A stretch of 64,000 nt of DNA from Actinomycetes bacterium (GCA_009787085.1 WRGR01000043.1:62001-126000), one strand, 5' to 3'; positions 1 to 8,713 are shown, counted from the first letter of the stretch. Notes: generated by a model from the sequence alone, not told the origin. Numbers and translations are program-made.

Positions 1-936
1 TGCTTTGCCGGCTCCCAGTTCGTTTTCTCTAACTTCCATGGCCCCTACTTGCCCGACATCATGTCTGCCATCATCACCATTGTCGGCCTGATAGTGCTTC
101 TCCGTTTCTGGAAACCCAAGCAAACCTGGCACTTTCCGGATGAGCCGTCGCATGAGAGTAGCAAGCTCACCTACAACGGCGGTCAGATACTGCGGGCTTG
201 GGTTCCCTATATTGTCCTCGCTGCTGTGGTTTTTGTCTGGGGCCTCGTGGAGTTCAAAGACCTTGTCAAGCCCTTTGACGGCATCAGCTTCCCTTGGCCG
301 GGCTTGGACGGACTGGTGCAAAAAACCGTGCCTATTGTTTCGCAGAATACGCTTTATGCCGCCAAGTTCAACTTCAACATTGTTTCTGCCGCCGGTACCG
401 CCATTCTTCTCTCCGGCATCATCTCCGCCCTTGTGATGCCTAAGTACAGCTTGGGCAAAGCCTTTGTCTGCCTTGGCCGCACTTGCCGTCAGCTACGCTT
501 CCCGATTCTGACCATCGCCTTGATTCTTGGCTTGGCCTACATCATGAACTTCTCCGGCATGAGCTCTACACTTGGTATGATCTTCACCAAAACAGGCATC
601 CTCTTTCCCCTCTTTGCGCCCGTTCTGGGCTGGATCGGCGTGTTTTTGACCGGTTCCGACACATCTGCAAATGCCTTGTTCAGTGGGCTGCAGCACACGA
701 CGGCCAATGCCGTAGGCGTTGACCCGAACTTGACCGTTGCCGCTAACTCGTCAGGCGGGGTATGCGGCAAGATGTTGTCGCCCCAGTCCATCTCCGTGGC
801 CACAGCCGCCACCGGCCTGATTGGCAAAGAAGGCAACCTCTTCCGCTTCACGCTTAAGCACTCCCTAGGCATGCTGTTAGTTATCATGGTTTTGACCATG
901 CTGCAGTCAAATATCCTGAGCTGGATGCTGCCGTAG
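1..936 (+). CDS. lctP: L-lactate permease (LctP family), 3' part
   Basis: The reading frame is open from the first base, so the gene is cut by the left edge and about 311 C-terminal residues remain. The text around the edge (FAGSQFVFSNFHGPYLPDI) and the downstream helices with GSDTSANALF and a Gly/Ser-rich NSSGGVCGKMLSPQSI stretch fit the LctP lactate/glycolate permease family, which imports lactate by proton symport through the cytoplasmic membrane. About six hydrophobic segments are visible. The ORF stops with TAG at 934-936, the point where a dispersed repeat begins. A TTG at 49 is an internal codon, not a start. Confidence 0.93.
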   Translation, partial: CFAGSQFVFSNFHGPYLPDIMSAIITIVGLIVLLRFWKPKQTWHFPDEPSHESSKLTYNGGQILRAWVPYIVLAAVVFVWGLVEFKDLVKPFDGISFPWPGLDGLVQKTVPIVSQNTLYAAKFNFNIVSAAGTAILLSGIISALVMPKYSLGKAFVCLGRTCRQLRFPILTIALILGLAYIMNFSGMSSTLGMIFTKTGILFPLFAPVLGWIGVFLTGSDTSANALFSGLQHTTANAVGVDPNLTVAANSSGGVCGKMLSPQSISVATAATGLIGKEGNLFRFTLKHSLGMLLVIMVLTMLQSNILSWMLP

Positions 937-1010
937 GGTATGTATAACTGCAGTCATTGCCAGCTTGACCGGCAATCTTTCCCCTGATCAGCAGGGTTAA
1001 GGATTGCGGC
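934..1010. repeat. Dispersed REP/MITE-like element, reverse copy (copy A)
   Basis: Starts with TAGGG at the lctP stop codon and continues into CTGCAGTCATTGCCAGCTTG and an inverted CCGGCAATCTTTCCCCTG / CAGGGTTAAGGATTGCGG arrangement. The reverse complement matches the cores at 33954-34092 and 34151-34291. The outer arm is shortened. See the repeat-family finding. Confidence 0.7.
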
Positions 1011-1035
1011 GCGGTGGCTGTGGGGGACAGAATCG

Positions 1036-1419
1036 TCAGCTGCAGCGGGCGCTTGTCCTGGAGCAGGTGGAGCCGGCGCAGGCGCCCGCCCGCCTCCACG
1101 TACTGCCAGAAGCGCCCCTCGCTGACATGGAAGGGTTTTTCCACTGATTTCCCTTCGCAATGCCATATTTCTCCTTGAGCTCAGCGACACTCAGGGCATC
1201 GAAATCGGATACTACTTTCTCGATCGCCTCATCACTGTTTTGGATTGCTATATCCTTGGTCGTGGCGGTTACGGTGGCCGTGCCCCTGGCCTGGGTGCGA
1301 ACCTTGCCCGAGGCATCCACCGCGACCACCGCGGGTCGGACGATGCCCAGGCAACGGCCTTGTCGGTGGCGTCGGCCGGGACGGCCGTGACCGTGAGCTG
1401 CTCGGAGGCGGCGGCGCAT
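1036..1419 (-). pseudogene. Fragments of a Big_2 (Ig-like) domain and other coding remnants
   Basis: Directly behind the ccmD stop, minus-strand translation gives AAASEQLTVTAVPADATDKA in one frame. After a one-base shift near 1350 it gives VVAVDASGKVRTQARGTATV, together a clear bacterial Ig-like group 2 (Big_2) pattern. A second shift near 1145 leads to a stretch reading EGRFWQYVEAGGRLRRLHLL, which loosely recalls the AGxxLxxLHL motif of type ISP restriction enzymes; that resemblance is weak. No start codon or signal peptide precedes any piece. I read it as decayed coding debris between ccmD and lctP. Confidence 0.55.
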
Positions 1420-1605
1420 TTAATCCTTTTGCTGGCGTTGGAGCTCTTCTCTTAACGCTGCCATTTCCCGCTCTGTTTTTTTCAGATTGCTGATCACTAC
1501 CGCTACATAGGCCAGCAACACCAGCCAGATCAAGGCATAGGCGGCGATCACGTAGGGTGCCGCTGGCAGGACTGTGGAATATATTTCGGCTAGAATCGAA
1601 TCCAT
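1420..1605 (-). CDS. ccmD: CcmD-like small membrane protein
   Basis: 61 residues with one long hydrophobic helix (about residues 12-39) followed by a charged, helical C-tail (KKTEREMAALREELQRQQ). CcmD proteins have this size and topology and tether CcmE to the CcmABC haem-release complex. Sequence identity in this family is low, so the call rests on topology and on position as the last gene of the ccm operon, 51 bp after ccmC. An AGGAGAG-like ribosome site precedes the ATG. The TAA stop runs straight into the Big_2 debris. Confidence 0.75.
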   Translation of the reverse strand: MDSILAEIYSTVLPAAPYVIAAYALIWLVLLAYVAVVISNLKKTEREMAALREELQRQQKD

Positions 1606-1656
1606 GCTTCTCTCCTTTTTTGTCGCTACCAGCCAGTGCCGTTGACATAGCGCATC

Positions 1657-2475
1657 TCAGTGCATCCCCTTTTGATTCTCATAGCTGGCCTTCAGCTCGT
1701 CTAGCTGCTGGTGCAGACGGCGCTCGCGTAGACGGAAGCGGTAGAGGCCAAAGGCCACTAACAGCATGCCCAGCAGTGTCAGGATAAAGGGAACCAGCAT
1801 GGCCGGTGGCAAGCCGGAATCTGTGCGGAAGACTACGGGATGGGCACCTGCCGGTATTAGACGGGTGACGGCTAGGCTGATCAGGCCATCGACAAAGGCG
1901 ATGGCTCCGAAAGCCGAAGCAAAAACTGCCCGCCGCTCAGGGTCGTCGATGCCAGCACGCAAAATGAAATAGGCGATGACCAGTAGCATCAGAATCAAAT
2001 AAGTAGTTAGGCGGGGCTCCCACGTCCACCAGACACCCCACTCGAAACGCTCCCAAAGCTCCCCGGAAAGCATGGTCATGACGATAAAGAGCAGGGCTAT
2101 CTCGGCTGCCACCATGGCCTTCAGGTCATAGATCTGATCACGCTGGCGCAAGAACCGCAGCCCGTAGAGGGCCATCACGAAAAGGCCGATAAAGCTGACG
2201 ACCGCCACCGGCACGTGGAAGAAGAATATCTTTTGGGACAGCAGCAGCTTGTGCGTCACCATCTGCCCACCGATTAGAGCAGGAACATCCGCTTCAGCCC
2301 CCACTACCAACGGCGCTGTGGTAAAGGCCAATACGAAGCCTAGGCTGGCCAGCAAGGCTCCCGCCACCAACAGGGGCAGGAGCATCCGGTCGGCGAGCGC
2401 TGTCGCCGCACCTTCCACCACCGCTTTATCATCCCGCTCTGTTGTCTTCTTATCCTTCACAGCTTCCTCGCACAT
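1657..2475 (-). CDS. ccmC: Haem exporter/handling protein CcmC
   Basis: 272-residue polytopic membrane protein of the HemeHandling (WWD) family that presents haem to CcmE. The tryptophan-rich motif is WGVWWTWEPRLT (the proteobacterial form is usually WGTWWVWDARLT, so Asp-Ala is Glu-Pro here). Flanking histidines occur in FFFHVPVAVVSF and in AGAHPVVF. Six hydrophobic segments are visible, preceded by about 28 charged residues and followed by a short coiled-coil-like tail (LHQQLDELKASYENQ). It lies between ccmB and ccmD in one transcription unit. Confidence 0.93.
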   Translation of the reverse strand: MCEEAVKDKKTTERDDKAVVEGAATALADRMLLPLLVAGALLASLGFVLAFTTAPLVVGAEADVPALIGGQMVTHKLLLSQKIFFFHVPVAVVSFIGLFVMALYGLRFLRQRDQIYDLKAMVAAEIALLFIVMTMLSGELWERFEWGVWWTWEPRLTTYLILMLLVIAYFILRAGIDDPERRAVFASAFGAIAFVDGLISLAVTRLIPAGAHPVVFRTDSGLPPAMLVPFILTLLGMLLVAFGLYRFRLRERRLHQQLDELKASYENQKGMH

Positions 2476-2493
2476 CGCAGCCTAGATCACGTA

Positions 2494-3405
2494 TCAAGTC
2501 GATACTATAAAATCATAGAGCAACCAGCAGACCGGCAACATGATCAAATCGTAAGCAGCGGCCAGAACCATCGGCCGGGCGTAGTCCAGCGCCATATCGG
2601 GGCTGCCCACCAGAGCCGCCGTGGTTGCGGCAACCACGGTATAGAGCAAGGGGAAAATGACCGGGACGAACAGTATAGCCAGCAGCACATCGGTTCCCCG
2701 CGTACCGCTGGTTAGCGTGGCCAGCAGAGTGCCGACCCCGGCAATGCCGGCACTGCCCACCAGCAGCGGTCCGGCAACAAGCCAAAAGCTTGCAGCCAAT
2801 TCAAGGCCGCTGAGGAAGAAGACATAAAAGAGCGGGATTGTGACCGCCTCCACCACCAGCAAGAAAACCAAGTTGGCGCAGGCCTTGGCCAAAAAGATCA
2901 GCGACCGGTCAAGGGGCACCAGCAACACTCCTTCCCAGCCATCGGCCTCTTTCTCAGCCTTGAAACTGCGAGCCAAGCCGAGCAGCGAGGTGAAGACGAT
3001 CATCGCCCACATCAGGCCGCCGCTGATACTTATTAGGCTGATGCCGGGCGATGTCGGCGGCGATGCCGGGGTGCCCGCCGGCAGCACTGCGGCCACCCCG
3101 GACGTTGCAACTGGGCCAGTATGGGCAAAGGCCGCCCCGAACACCACCAACACCAACAGCGCATAGATGCCCATTGATGAGAGCATCTGACGGGTGCGCA
3201 GCTCTTGCTTGATATCGCGGTTGAAGAGGACGCAGAACTGGCGGAAGCCGGACGGCTTGGTAGGCGGGTTATTTGCTGGCTTGGCCGGCGGCTTGGCCGG
3301 CGGCTTGGCCGGCGGGTTATTCGATAAGTTGTTCGGCAGCACACCCAGCGAGCCCGTTGGTAGGTCTCCCGGCGAGTTGTCCACACGTTCGCCCGGTGCT
3401 GTCAT
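2494..3405 (-). CDS. ccmB: Haem ABC exporter permease CcmB
   Basis: 303 residues with six predicted membrane helices; CcmB is the permease partner of CcmA and is usually about 220 residues. The excess is mainly an N-terminal Pro/Lys/Asn-rich segment of about 50 residues made of repeated PPAK units before GFRQFCVLFNRDIKQELRTR, where family similarity starts, plus a Pro/Thr-rich loop after the first helix. The motif AEKEADGWEGVLLVPLDRS is typical of CcmB. The ATG overlaps the ccmA stop by 4 bp (ATGA), implying translational coupling. Confidence 0.92.
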   Translation of the reverse strand: MTAPGERVDNSPGDLPTGSLGVLPNNLSNNPPAKPPAKPPAKPANNPPTKPSGFRQFCVLFNRDIKQELRTRQMLSSMGIYALLVLVVFGAAFAHTGPVATSGVAAVLPAGTPASPPTSPGISLISISGGLMWAMIVFTSLLGLARSFKAEKEADGWEGVLLVPLDRSLIFLAKACANLVFLLVVEAVTIPLFYVFFLSGLELAASFWLVAGPLLVGSAGIAGVGTLLATLTSGTRGTDVLLAILFVPVIFPLLYTVVAATTAALVGSPDMALDYARPMVLAAAYDLIMLPVCWLLYDFIVST

Positions 3406-4397
3406 CTTGCCGTTCCGATCAGCTCGGCCAGCTCGTCTGGCCCAGGTGACCCACCGCCACCCAAAGCATCACGCTCTTCAAAGCAGGACAGTCGACCGTC
3501 GGCCAACACCAGCACATGGGAGGCCAGCCGCCAGCCGCGTTTTAGGTCATGGCTGGCCATGATAAAGCTGCGGCTAAGACGGATATCGGCGATCAAGGCA
3601 TCGAAGACCGCCGCCGCCTGCGGGTCGAGGCCCGAAACCGGCTCATCCAACAACAACAACTGGGGGTCGTTAACCAGCGCCCGGGCAATAGCCAAACGGC
3701 GGGTCATGCCCCAGGAGAAACCACGCACGGTGTCGTGGCGCCGATGTGTCAGCTTAACCGAATCCAGCAGCTCGGCGACCCGCTCTTCCGGATCAGCAAG
3801 GCCGTAGAGCCGGGCGTAGAAACTGAGGTTATCTTGCGCACTAAGGTCAGGGTAAAGCATCGGTTGATGCGAAACCACACCAATGCGAGCGCGTATCTGC
3901 TCAGGCTGTTCTTTGAGGTCGTAGCCTAAAACCTGCACACTGCCAACAGTCGGGCGCAGCAACGTTGCCAGTATTTGCAGCAAGGTCGACTTGCCTGCGC
4001 CATTGGCACCGAAAACGGAAAGGAAGGCGCCTTGTGGCAAACGGAAGTCCAAGCCGTCCAATGCCTTGCGTCCAGCAAAGCTCTTGGACAGTCCGGATAC
4101 TGCCACCGCTGGCGGTTCAGGCGATGGCGCACGGAGCGCCGGTTGCCCAACCGAGCGCTCACTCGGCATCTGCCCTGTCGCCCGCCCGTCCGCCGCCCGC
4201 CCGTCCGACGGCTGCCCGTCCGACGGCTGCCCGTCCGATGCCCGCCCGTCCGCCGCCCGCCCGTCCGACGGCTGCCCGTCCGACGGCTGCCCGTCCGATG
4301 CCCGCCCGTCCGACGGCTGCCCGGGCCTCAACCACGAACCCGCCAGATGTTCGCCCGCCGGCCACCCGGCCGGCTGCTCAACCGGACGCTGGCTCAT
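3402..4397 (-). CDS. ccmA: Haem ABC exporter ATPase CcmA, repeat-bearing N-terminus
   Basis: 331 residues. The ABC domain starts near residue 95 (VSGLSKSFAGRKALDGLDF), with Walker A GANGAGKST, Q-loop VVSHQP, signature FSWGMTRRLAIARAL and Walker B LLLLDEPVSGLDP. CcmA powers release of haem-loaded CcmE. The first ~90 residues are low complexity, with tandem DGRASDGQPSDGQPS-type repeats absent from ordinary CcmA (about 200-240 residues). The start overlaps the end of ccmF by 20 bp. An internal start nearer the ATPase domain cannot be excluded. Confidence 0.92.
   Translation of the reverse strand: MSQRPVEQPAGWPAGEHLAGSWLRPGQPSDGRASDGQPSDGQPSDGRAADGRASDGQPSDGQPSDGRAADGRATGQMPSERSVGQPALRAPSPEPPAVAVSGLSKSFAGRKALDGLDFRLPQGAFLSVFGANGAGKSTLLQILATLLRPTVGSVQVLGYDLKEQPEQIRARIGVVSHQPMLYPDLSAQDNLSFYARLYGLADPEERVAELLDSVKLTHRRHDTVRGFSWGMTRRLAIARALVNDPQLLLLDEPVSGLDPQAAAVFDALIADIRLSRSFIMASHDLKRGWRLASHVLVLADGRLSCFEERDALGGGGSPGPDELAELIGTAR
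4181..4324. repeat. Minisatellite inside ccmA (60-bp unit built of 15-mers)
   Basis: Two almost identical 60-bp units (4201-4260, 4261-4320) plus partial flanking units, each composed of degenerate 15-mers such as CCGTCCGACGGCTGC. The repeat is a multiple of three, so copy-number change would leave the ccmA frame intact. It encodes the Asp-Gly-Arg/Gln repeats of the CcmA N-terminus. Confidence 0.9.
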
Positions 4398-6651
4398 GGG
4401 TTTCTCCTACTTGAGCTTCTCGCAAACTCGCCTGGCGTGGGCCGAGCGCAGACAGCGCACTGCCTAGCATCAGGGCAGCAAAGCCCCACCATACCAAGCC
4501 GATCAGCGGGTTTACCTTAACATCCAGCGAAAAGGCATTTTGGGCATTGACGCCTTGGTAGACAACAAACAGATCGCCAAAAACAAAGGAGAGCGTCGCC
4601 GGGCTCAGTTGCCGCTGCCCGCTGGCGGCATCGATGCGAATGCTCGGGCTGACCTGCCCGACTATCTGATCGCTGCGATAAACATCAAAACTAACACTGT
4701 AGGAGACATCATTGCCGTTGGCAGCAGAGTCAGTATTGCTGCCAGCATATTTCAGGGTGAAGTCCTGAATGGTAAAGTCATTTGTAGCCGTGCCACTTTG
4801 CTCGTCGTAGGCAACATAGCCCGTTGTTTCGGTGACGTACATCGATGAGCTGATCAGCCCCACCAAGATGACCGCCACTGCCAAGTGGGCAATCAAGCCG
4901 CCGGCCTGTGGTACTAACGAGGCTAACGAATTGGAGCCGACAGCCCCGTTGCAGCCCCGCCGCCGCAAGCGAACGTGCCTACGAACCTGCCGCCCCAACA
5001 GCACCAGCGAGTTAAAGAAGAGCAGTGCCGCCACCAAAAAGCCGAGCACCGTCAACAAGAAGTAGTACCAGCGCGGACCGGCTCCAAAAACCGCCCCGGC
5101 CGTCGGGCTGGACACAGCCGAAGCGGTCAGTGATGCAACACTTGCATCGTAGCTGGGCACTAGGTAGCAGACGAAATAGACCATCAACCCGGCAAATAAC
5201 AGGCCGGCGAAAAGGGCAGGCGGCTTGGCATGCCGCAAAAAGCGGACGCGGTCGTTGCACCCCCAAGCTATCAGCGGGCAAACCGCCATCAAAGCACAAT
5301 AGAGTATGCCCAGTGGCCGGGCCATGGCGTTGTAGGCCACCGCCGAGAAGCTCTGGCCGCCGAACGGCAACCAAGTAGGCAGGGCAGGTGCAACGGTCAT
5401 ATAGGTAATGAGCAGCGCCGCCAACAGCATCACGAAATTGTTGAAGAAATAGGCGTTATCCCGGGTCAACAGCTGCTCGCCTGCTCCGAAGTCACCGGTA
5501 TTGGCAAAGCTTTGCCGCCGCCAGAGCAAGCCGAGGCCACCAGCAGCCACCGCCATCACTATCAAGACTAGGAAAACTACCGACGACAACGGTGCAGCCT
5601 CGAAGGCATGTACGCTCTGGACGATGTCTGAGCGGGAGATAAAGGTGCCGACGATCACGAAAGCAAAGGCCAGGCAGGCCGCCATAACGCTCCAACGCTT
5701 AAAGGCACCGCGCTGGCGGTAGACCGTAAAGCTGTGGATCAAAGCCACCGAAAGTATCCACGAGAGCAGGCTGGCATTCTCCACCGGATCCCAGCCCCAA
5801 TAGCCTCCCCAGCCCAACACCACGTAAGCCCAAATGGCGCCAAGGCCAATGCCCAGCCCCAAGAACAGCCAAGCGATAAGCGCAAAACGGTTGCTAGCGT
5901 GCACCCAAGCGCTGGAGTCATCGTTGCTGATCAGCGCGGCCAAGGCATAGGCAAAGGGGATAGTCAGGCCGGCATAGCCGACAAACAGCGTCGGCGGGTG
6001 GACGGCCATCGCCCAATGCTCAAGCAGCGGACTCAAGCCCCAGTTGGCAGCCGCACCGCTAAGTGTGCCATCAGCAGCCAGATACTGCAGGGGAGTCGGG
6101 GCAAAGGGCATGTTCTCTGGCGAGAAAACCAGCACTGCCAGCAAGGCCAAGGCCACCAACTGCGACACTGCCAAAGCCAAGCTGTCCAGCTTTCGCAGAC
6201 GGCGGATATCACCTATCGCTATCACTAGGTTGAAGGCCGAAATCAGCCAGCCCCAGAAAAGCAAGGAGCCGCCGCGACCTGCCCAAAGACCGGAGATCTT
6301 GTAGAGCCAAGCCAAAGACGAATCGGAGCCAGAACAGTACTGCGCCACGTATTGGATGGAGAAATCACCGCTGATGAAGCAGTATAGGAGCACGGCACAG
6401 CAGCAGCTAAGGGCGACGAAATTGAGGATCACCGCTAAATGCCCGGCCAGTTTGAGGCGACCAGCAAGCTCGATGCGGCCACCGGCGGCAGTGCTGGCGG
6501 CGGACTCGGAAGACCCAACAAGCGCAATGTTGCTGCCGCTTGTATGCCTATTTAGCAAAGCCCCCCAAACCAACAAGACCACCGAAATGATACCCGTCAC
6601 AAAGGCGATGATGAGGCCGATCAGGCCTAGGGTGGCAAAGCTCATCGTCAT
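4378..6651 (-). CDS. ccmF: Haem lyase subunit CcmF
   Basis: 757 residues, many membrane helices. CcmF is the haem-attachment component of System I, joining haem from CcmE to apocytochrome cysteines outside the membrane. Visible features are the WWD motif WGGYWGWDPVENASLLSW, the histidine-bearing HWAMAVHPPTLFVGYAG, and a large extracytoplasmic C-terminal domain (TTGYVAYDEQSGTATNDF) before the last helix. Length is slightly above the usual 640-660 because of low-complexity loops. It overlaps ccmE by 4 bp and ccmA by 20 bp. No ccmH follows. Confidence 0.95.
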   Translation of the reverse strand: MTMSFATLGLIGLIIAFVTGIISVVLLVWGALLNRHTSGSNIALVGSSESAASTAAGGRIELAGRLKLAGHLAVILNFVALSCCCAVLLYCFISGDFSIQYVAQYCSGSDSSLAWLYKISGLWAGRGGSLLFWGWLISAFNLVIAIGDIRRLRKLDSLALAVSQLVALALLAVLVFSPENMPFAPTPLQYLAADGTLSGAAANWGLSPLLEHWAMAVHPPTLFVGYAGLTIPFAYALAALISNDDSSAWVHASNRFALIAWLFLGLGIGLGAIWAYVVLGWGGYWGWDPVENASLLSWILSVALIHSFTVYRQRGAFKRWSVMAACLAFAFVIVGTFISRSDIVQSVHAFEAAPLSSVVFLVLIVMAVAAGGLGLLWRRQSFANTGDFGAGEQLLTRDNAYFFNNFVMLLAALLITYMTVAPALPTWLPFGGQSFSAVAYNAMARPLGILYCALMAVCPLIAWGCNDRVRFLRHAKPPALFAGLLFAGLMVYFVCYLVPSYDASVASLTASAVSSPTAGAVFGAGPRWYYFLLTVLGFLVAALLFFNSLVLLGRQVRRHVRLRRRGCNGAVGSNSLASLVPQAGGLIAHLAVAVILVGLISSSMYVTETTGYVAYDEQSGTATNDFTIQDFTLKYAGSNTDSAANGNDVSYSVSFDVYRSDQIVGQVSPSIRIDAASGQRQLSPATLSFVFGDLFVVYQGVNAQNAFSLDVKVNPLIGLVWWGFAALMLGSALSALGPRQASLREAQVGETHEPASG

Positions 6652-7436
6652 TTTTTCAGGGCAACGTCGCTGGCCACAAACACTCCCTGGGCGTTCAGGG
6701 AGCCAGTAAGCACCACCTCGGAGCCTTGCGCTACGTCAGCCGGAAGCGCGGTTTGGCAATCGACCGGCAATATGTCGGTGGCCGCTGAACCCTGAAGCAC
6801 AAAATGAGCCGCCGGGGGTGCCGGGGATGCCGGGGGTGCCGGGGATGCCGAAATCGCTTGGGACGATGGGTCTGCCGGAGCCGTTTGAGCCGATGACGGC
6901 AGCGGGGAATCCGAGGATTCCGGGGCAGCCTGAGCCATCTGCCCCGCTGAAACAAGGCTGCCAGCCTGCACAGTACCGGTAACCTTCATCGGCACACCGA
7001 TGGCTTGGTCACCGTAGCCCAAAAGCTGGGAGACACTCAGCGCATCGGTAGCCTCTTCATATTTAGAAGGACACTTGGTAACCAGTTCGCTGGCATCAAG
7101 CACATTGTCAGCCGCCATGACGCCCGTGCAAATAGCCACGACCTGATTGCCGAAAGTGGCCGAAGACGAACCGCTGTAGCGCACCGCCAATTGCATAGCG
7201 GGGTCGCTGTCATCATAGATGGAAAAACAAAGTGTGCCGCCCTCAGTGCGGACAGAATCGCCCACCACCTTGCCGCTGACTTGAACGCGCTGCCCCGATA
7301 AACCGCCAGCAGCAGCCTCGGCGACCGACACCGGGTGAAAACCCAAGCCCCCTTGTACCACCGCCACTGCAGCAACTGCGACAGCAACAACCACACAGCA
7401 CACCGCAATCAACCGCCGCCTAAGTTTCTTGTTCAT
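6648..7436 (-). CDS. ccmE: Haem chaperone CcmE, cysteine (CxxxY) type with a second OB-like half
   Basis: 262 residues; residues 1-30 form a membrane anchor. Residues ~47-118 resemble the CcmE OB fold (GQRVQVSGKVVGDSVR, LCFSIYDD, AVRYSG). At 122-126 it reads CPSKY, so the haem-binding site is C-x3-Y, not the H-x3-Y of E. coli. This variant is known from archaea and Desulfovibrio. After it comes another beta-rich segment (IGVPMKVTGTVQAG ... VVLTGSLNAQGVFVASDV) interrupted by a Pro/Ala/Ser linker at 165-210, as if the OB domain were duplicated and split. First gene of the operon. Confidence 0.85.
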   Translation of the reverse strand: MNKKLRRRLIAVCCVVVAVAVAAVAVVQGGLGFHPVSVAEAAAGGLSGQRVQVSGKVVGDSVRTEGGTLCFSIYDDSDPAMQLAVRYSGSSSATFGNQVVAICTGVMAADNVLDASELVTKCPSKYEEATDALSVSQLLGYGDQAIGVPMKVTGTVQAGSLVSAGQMAQAAPESSDSPLPSSAQTAPADPSSQAISASPAPPASPAPPAAHFVLQGSAATDILPVDCQTALPADVAQGSEVVLTGSLNAQGVFVASDVALKK

Positions 7437-7664
7437 CTGCTCCTCTTGTGTTAATCAAAAACAAACCCGGTAACCAGCCATAAGATTCAACTACACACTA
7501 GCATTATGCCATAACACACTGTTGCAAGAGCATCCTCGCCGGTCGACTCACCATCGCATCTGCAACTGGCGGCCAGTGTCACCTGCAGGTTGTCAGAAAT
7601 AATGAACAGCCCATTATTGGGATATAATTACTATCAAGGTAGTAACGTATAAAGGATGTGCTTG

Positions 7665-8120
7665 ATGGAAGATGCGACAATTGAATCATCAGCTTCTAGA
7701 GCCGATGAGCAGTCATGCCAACCAGCGGCTGCGGTGGCTGATGCCGGTTCTGCAAACGCCAACACTGGCGCTGGGAGTGCCGCCGTGGCCACTGTGCCAG
7801 ACGCAGCAGCCAGTAGCTACGACCACAAGACGGCTACGTTTTGGACGGCGCTGATCGGCTTCGGTTTGGTCTTCGAGTTTCTTGGCCGCCTTTTCGGACT
7901 TCAAGGCAATCCAACAGGCCTCTGGCTGGAGTTCATACCCCTGCTGAGCACCGTCATCTCAGCGTTGATCATCCTCTTCGCAGTGCTGCGGCTGATGCCT
8001 GCTTGGTCGATGCGCAATCTGGCCAACTTTCGCCAGTCAGTACTGATGATCCTGCTCGGAACGACAATGCTCGTAGGCTCGATGGCCTGTAAGCCCATCG
8101 TCGCTGCGGTTTTCGGGTAG
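7665..8120 (+). CDS. Hypothetical membrane protein
   Basis: 151 residues from the ATG at 7665, chosen because AAAGGA lies 8 nt upstream; the ATG at 7656 would overlap that site. About 50 N-terminal residues are Ala/Ser-rich and probably disordered. They are followed by three hydrophobic segments (WTALIGFGLVFEFLGRLFG, LEFIPLLSTVISALIILFAV, SVLMILLGTTMLVGSMAC). I recognise no family. It is followed 9 bp later by another small membrane protein, so the two probably form a pair. It is divergent from the ccm operon. Confidence 0.7.
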   Translation: MEDATIESSASRADEQSCQPAAAVADAGSANANTGAGSAAVATVPDAAASSYDHKTATFWTALIGFGLVFEFLGRLFGLQGNPTGLWLEFIPLLSTVISALIILFAVLRLMPAWSMRNLANFRQSVLMILLGTTMLVGSMACKPIVAAVFG

Positions 8121-8128
8121 GCCGCAAT

Positions 8129-8713
8129 ATGCAGAATATCGCGAGCTCTGCCCAAGCCGCCGCCCAAGCCGCCGCCCAAGCCGCCGCCCAAACCGCCGCC
8201 CAGAATTCTACCCAAGGCGTCACGCAAGCAGCCCCGCTCCAAACTGAATCCCAGCTTACCCAAAAAGCCAGCCACCACGGCCAGATACTGTTGGTACCAA
8301 CTAGGGTTTTGCTGTTGATCGCCGCTTCGGCTTGGCTTATTGCCGGTGTCAATGTGGTGATTGTCGGTCTTGACGCAACCACAGTTGCTTGGACATGGCC
8401 AATGGCTGTAGGGTTTCTCCTAACCTTTACTGTCTTTTTCGTGATATTCATGATAGTGTCCCAGCAGAATGCCCGGCGTGTCTTTGATTGCCAAAAGCCC
8501 CTGAGCTTCATCCTCCAATTCTTTGATGCCCGTTCCTACATCATCATGGCGGTGATGCTGTTTTTGGGTGCCGCAGTGCGCATCTCCACATTTGTGCCCG
8601 ACCCGATCATCGCCTTCTTTTACGGTGGGCTAGGATTTGCCCTGATTTTTGCCGGCCTTTACTTGGTCATCCTGTACATCCAGAACTGGAAAGGCAGCCA
8701 CTTCGATAACTGA
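8129..8713 (+). CDS. Hypothetical membrane protein with Ala-Gln repeats
   Basis: 194 residues. The N-terminus carries AAAQ repeats (AQAAAQAAAQAAAQ) and a Thr/Gln-rich stretch to about residue 50. Four hydrophobic segments follow (VLLLIAASAWLIAGVNVVIVG, AVGFLLTFTVFFVIFMIV, IMAVMLFLGAAV, GGLGFALIFAGLYLVILYI), with conserved-looking DCQKPLSFILQFFDARSY between the second and third. No family recognised. It is 9 bp downstream of the previous membrane-protein gene and likely cotranscribed with it. Confidence 0.7.
   Translation: MQNIASSAQAAAQAAAQAAAQTAAQNSTQGVTQAAPLQTESQLTQKASHHGQILLVPTRVLLLIAASAWLIAGVNVVIVGLDATTVAWTWPMAVGFLLTFTVFFVIFMIVSQQNARRVFDCQKPLSFILQFFDARSYIIMAVMLFLGAAVRISTFVPDPIIAFFYGGLGFALIFAGLYLVILYIQNWKGSHFDN

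Noticed and set aside
4181-4324. Possible CRISPR array
   Set aside because: Units are contiguous coding 15/60-mers without unique spacers, and no cas genes are near.
3965-4520. Overlapping Pro/Arg/Ser repeat ORFs on the plus strand at the ccmA minisatellite
   Set aside because: All three frames are open because the repeat lacks stops; the minus frame carries the ABC ATPase.
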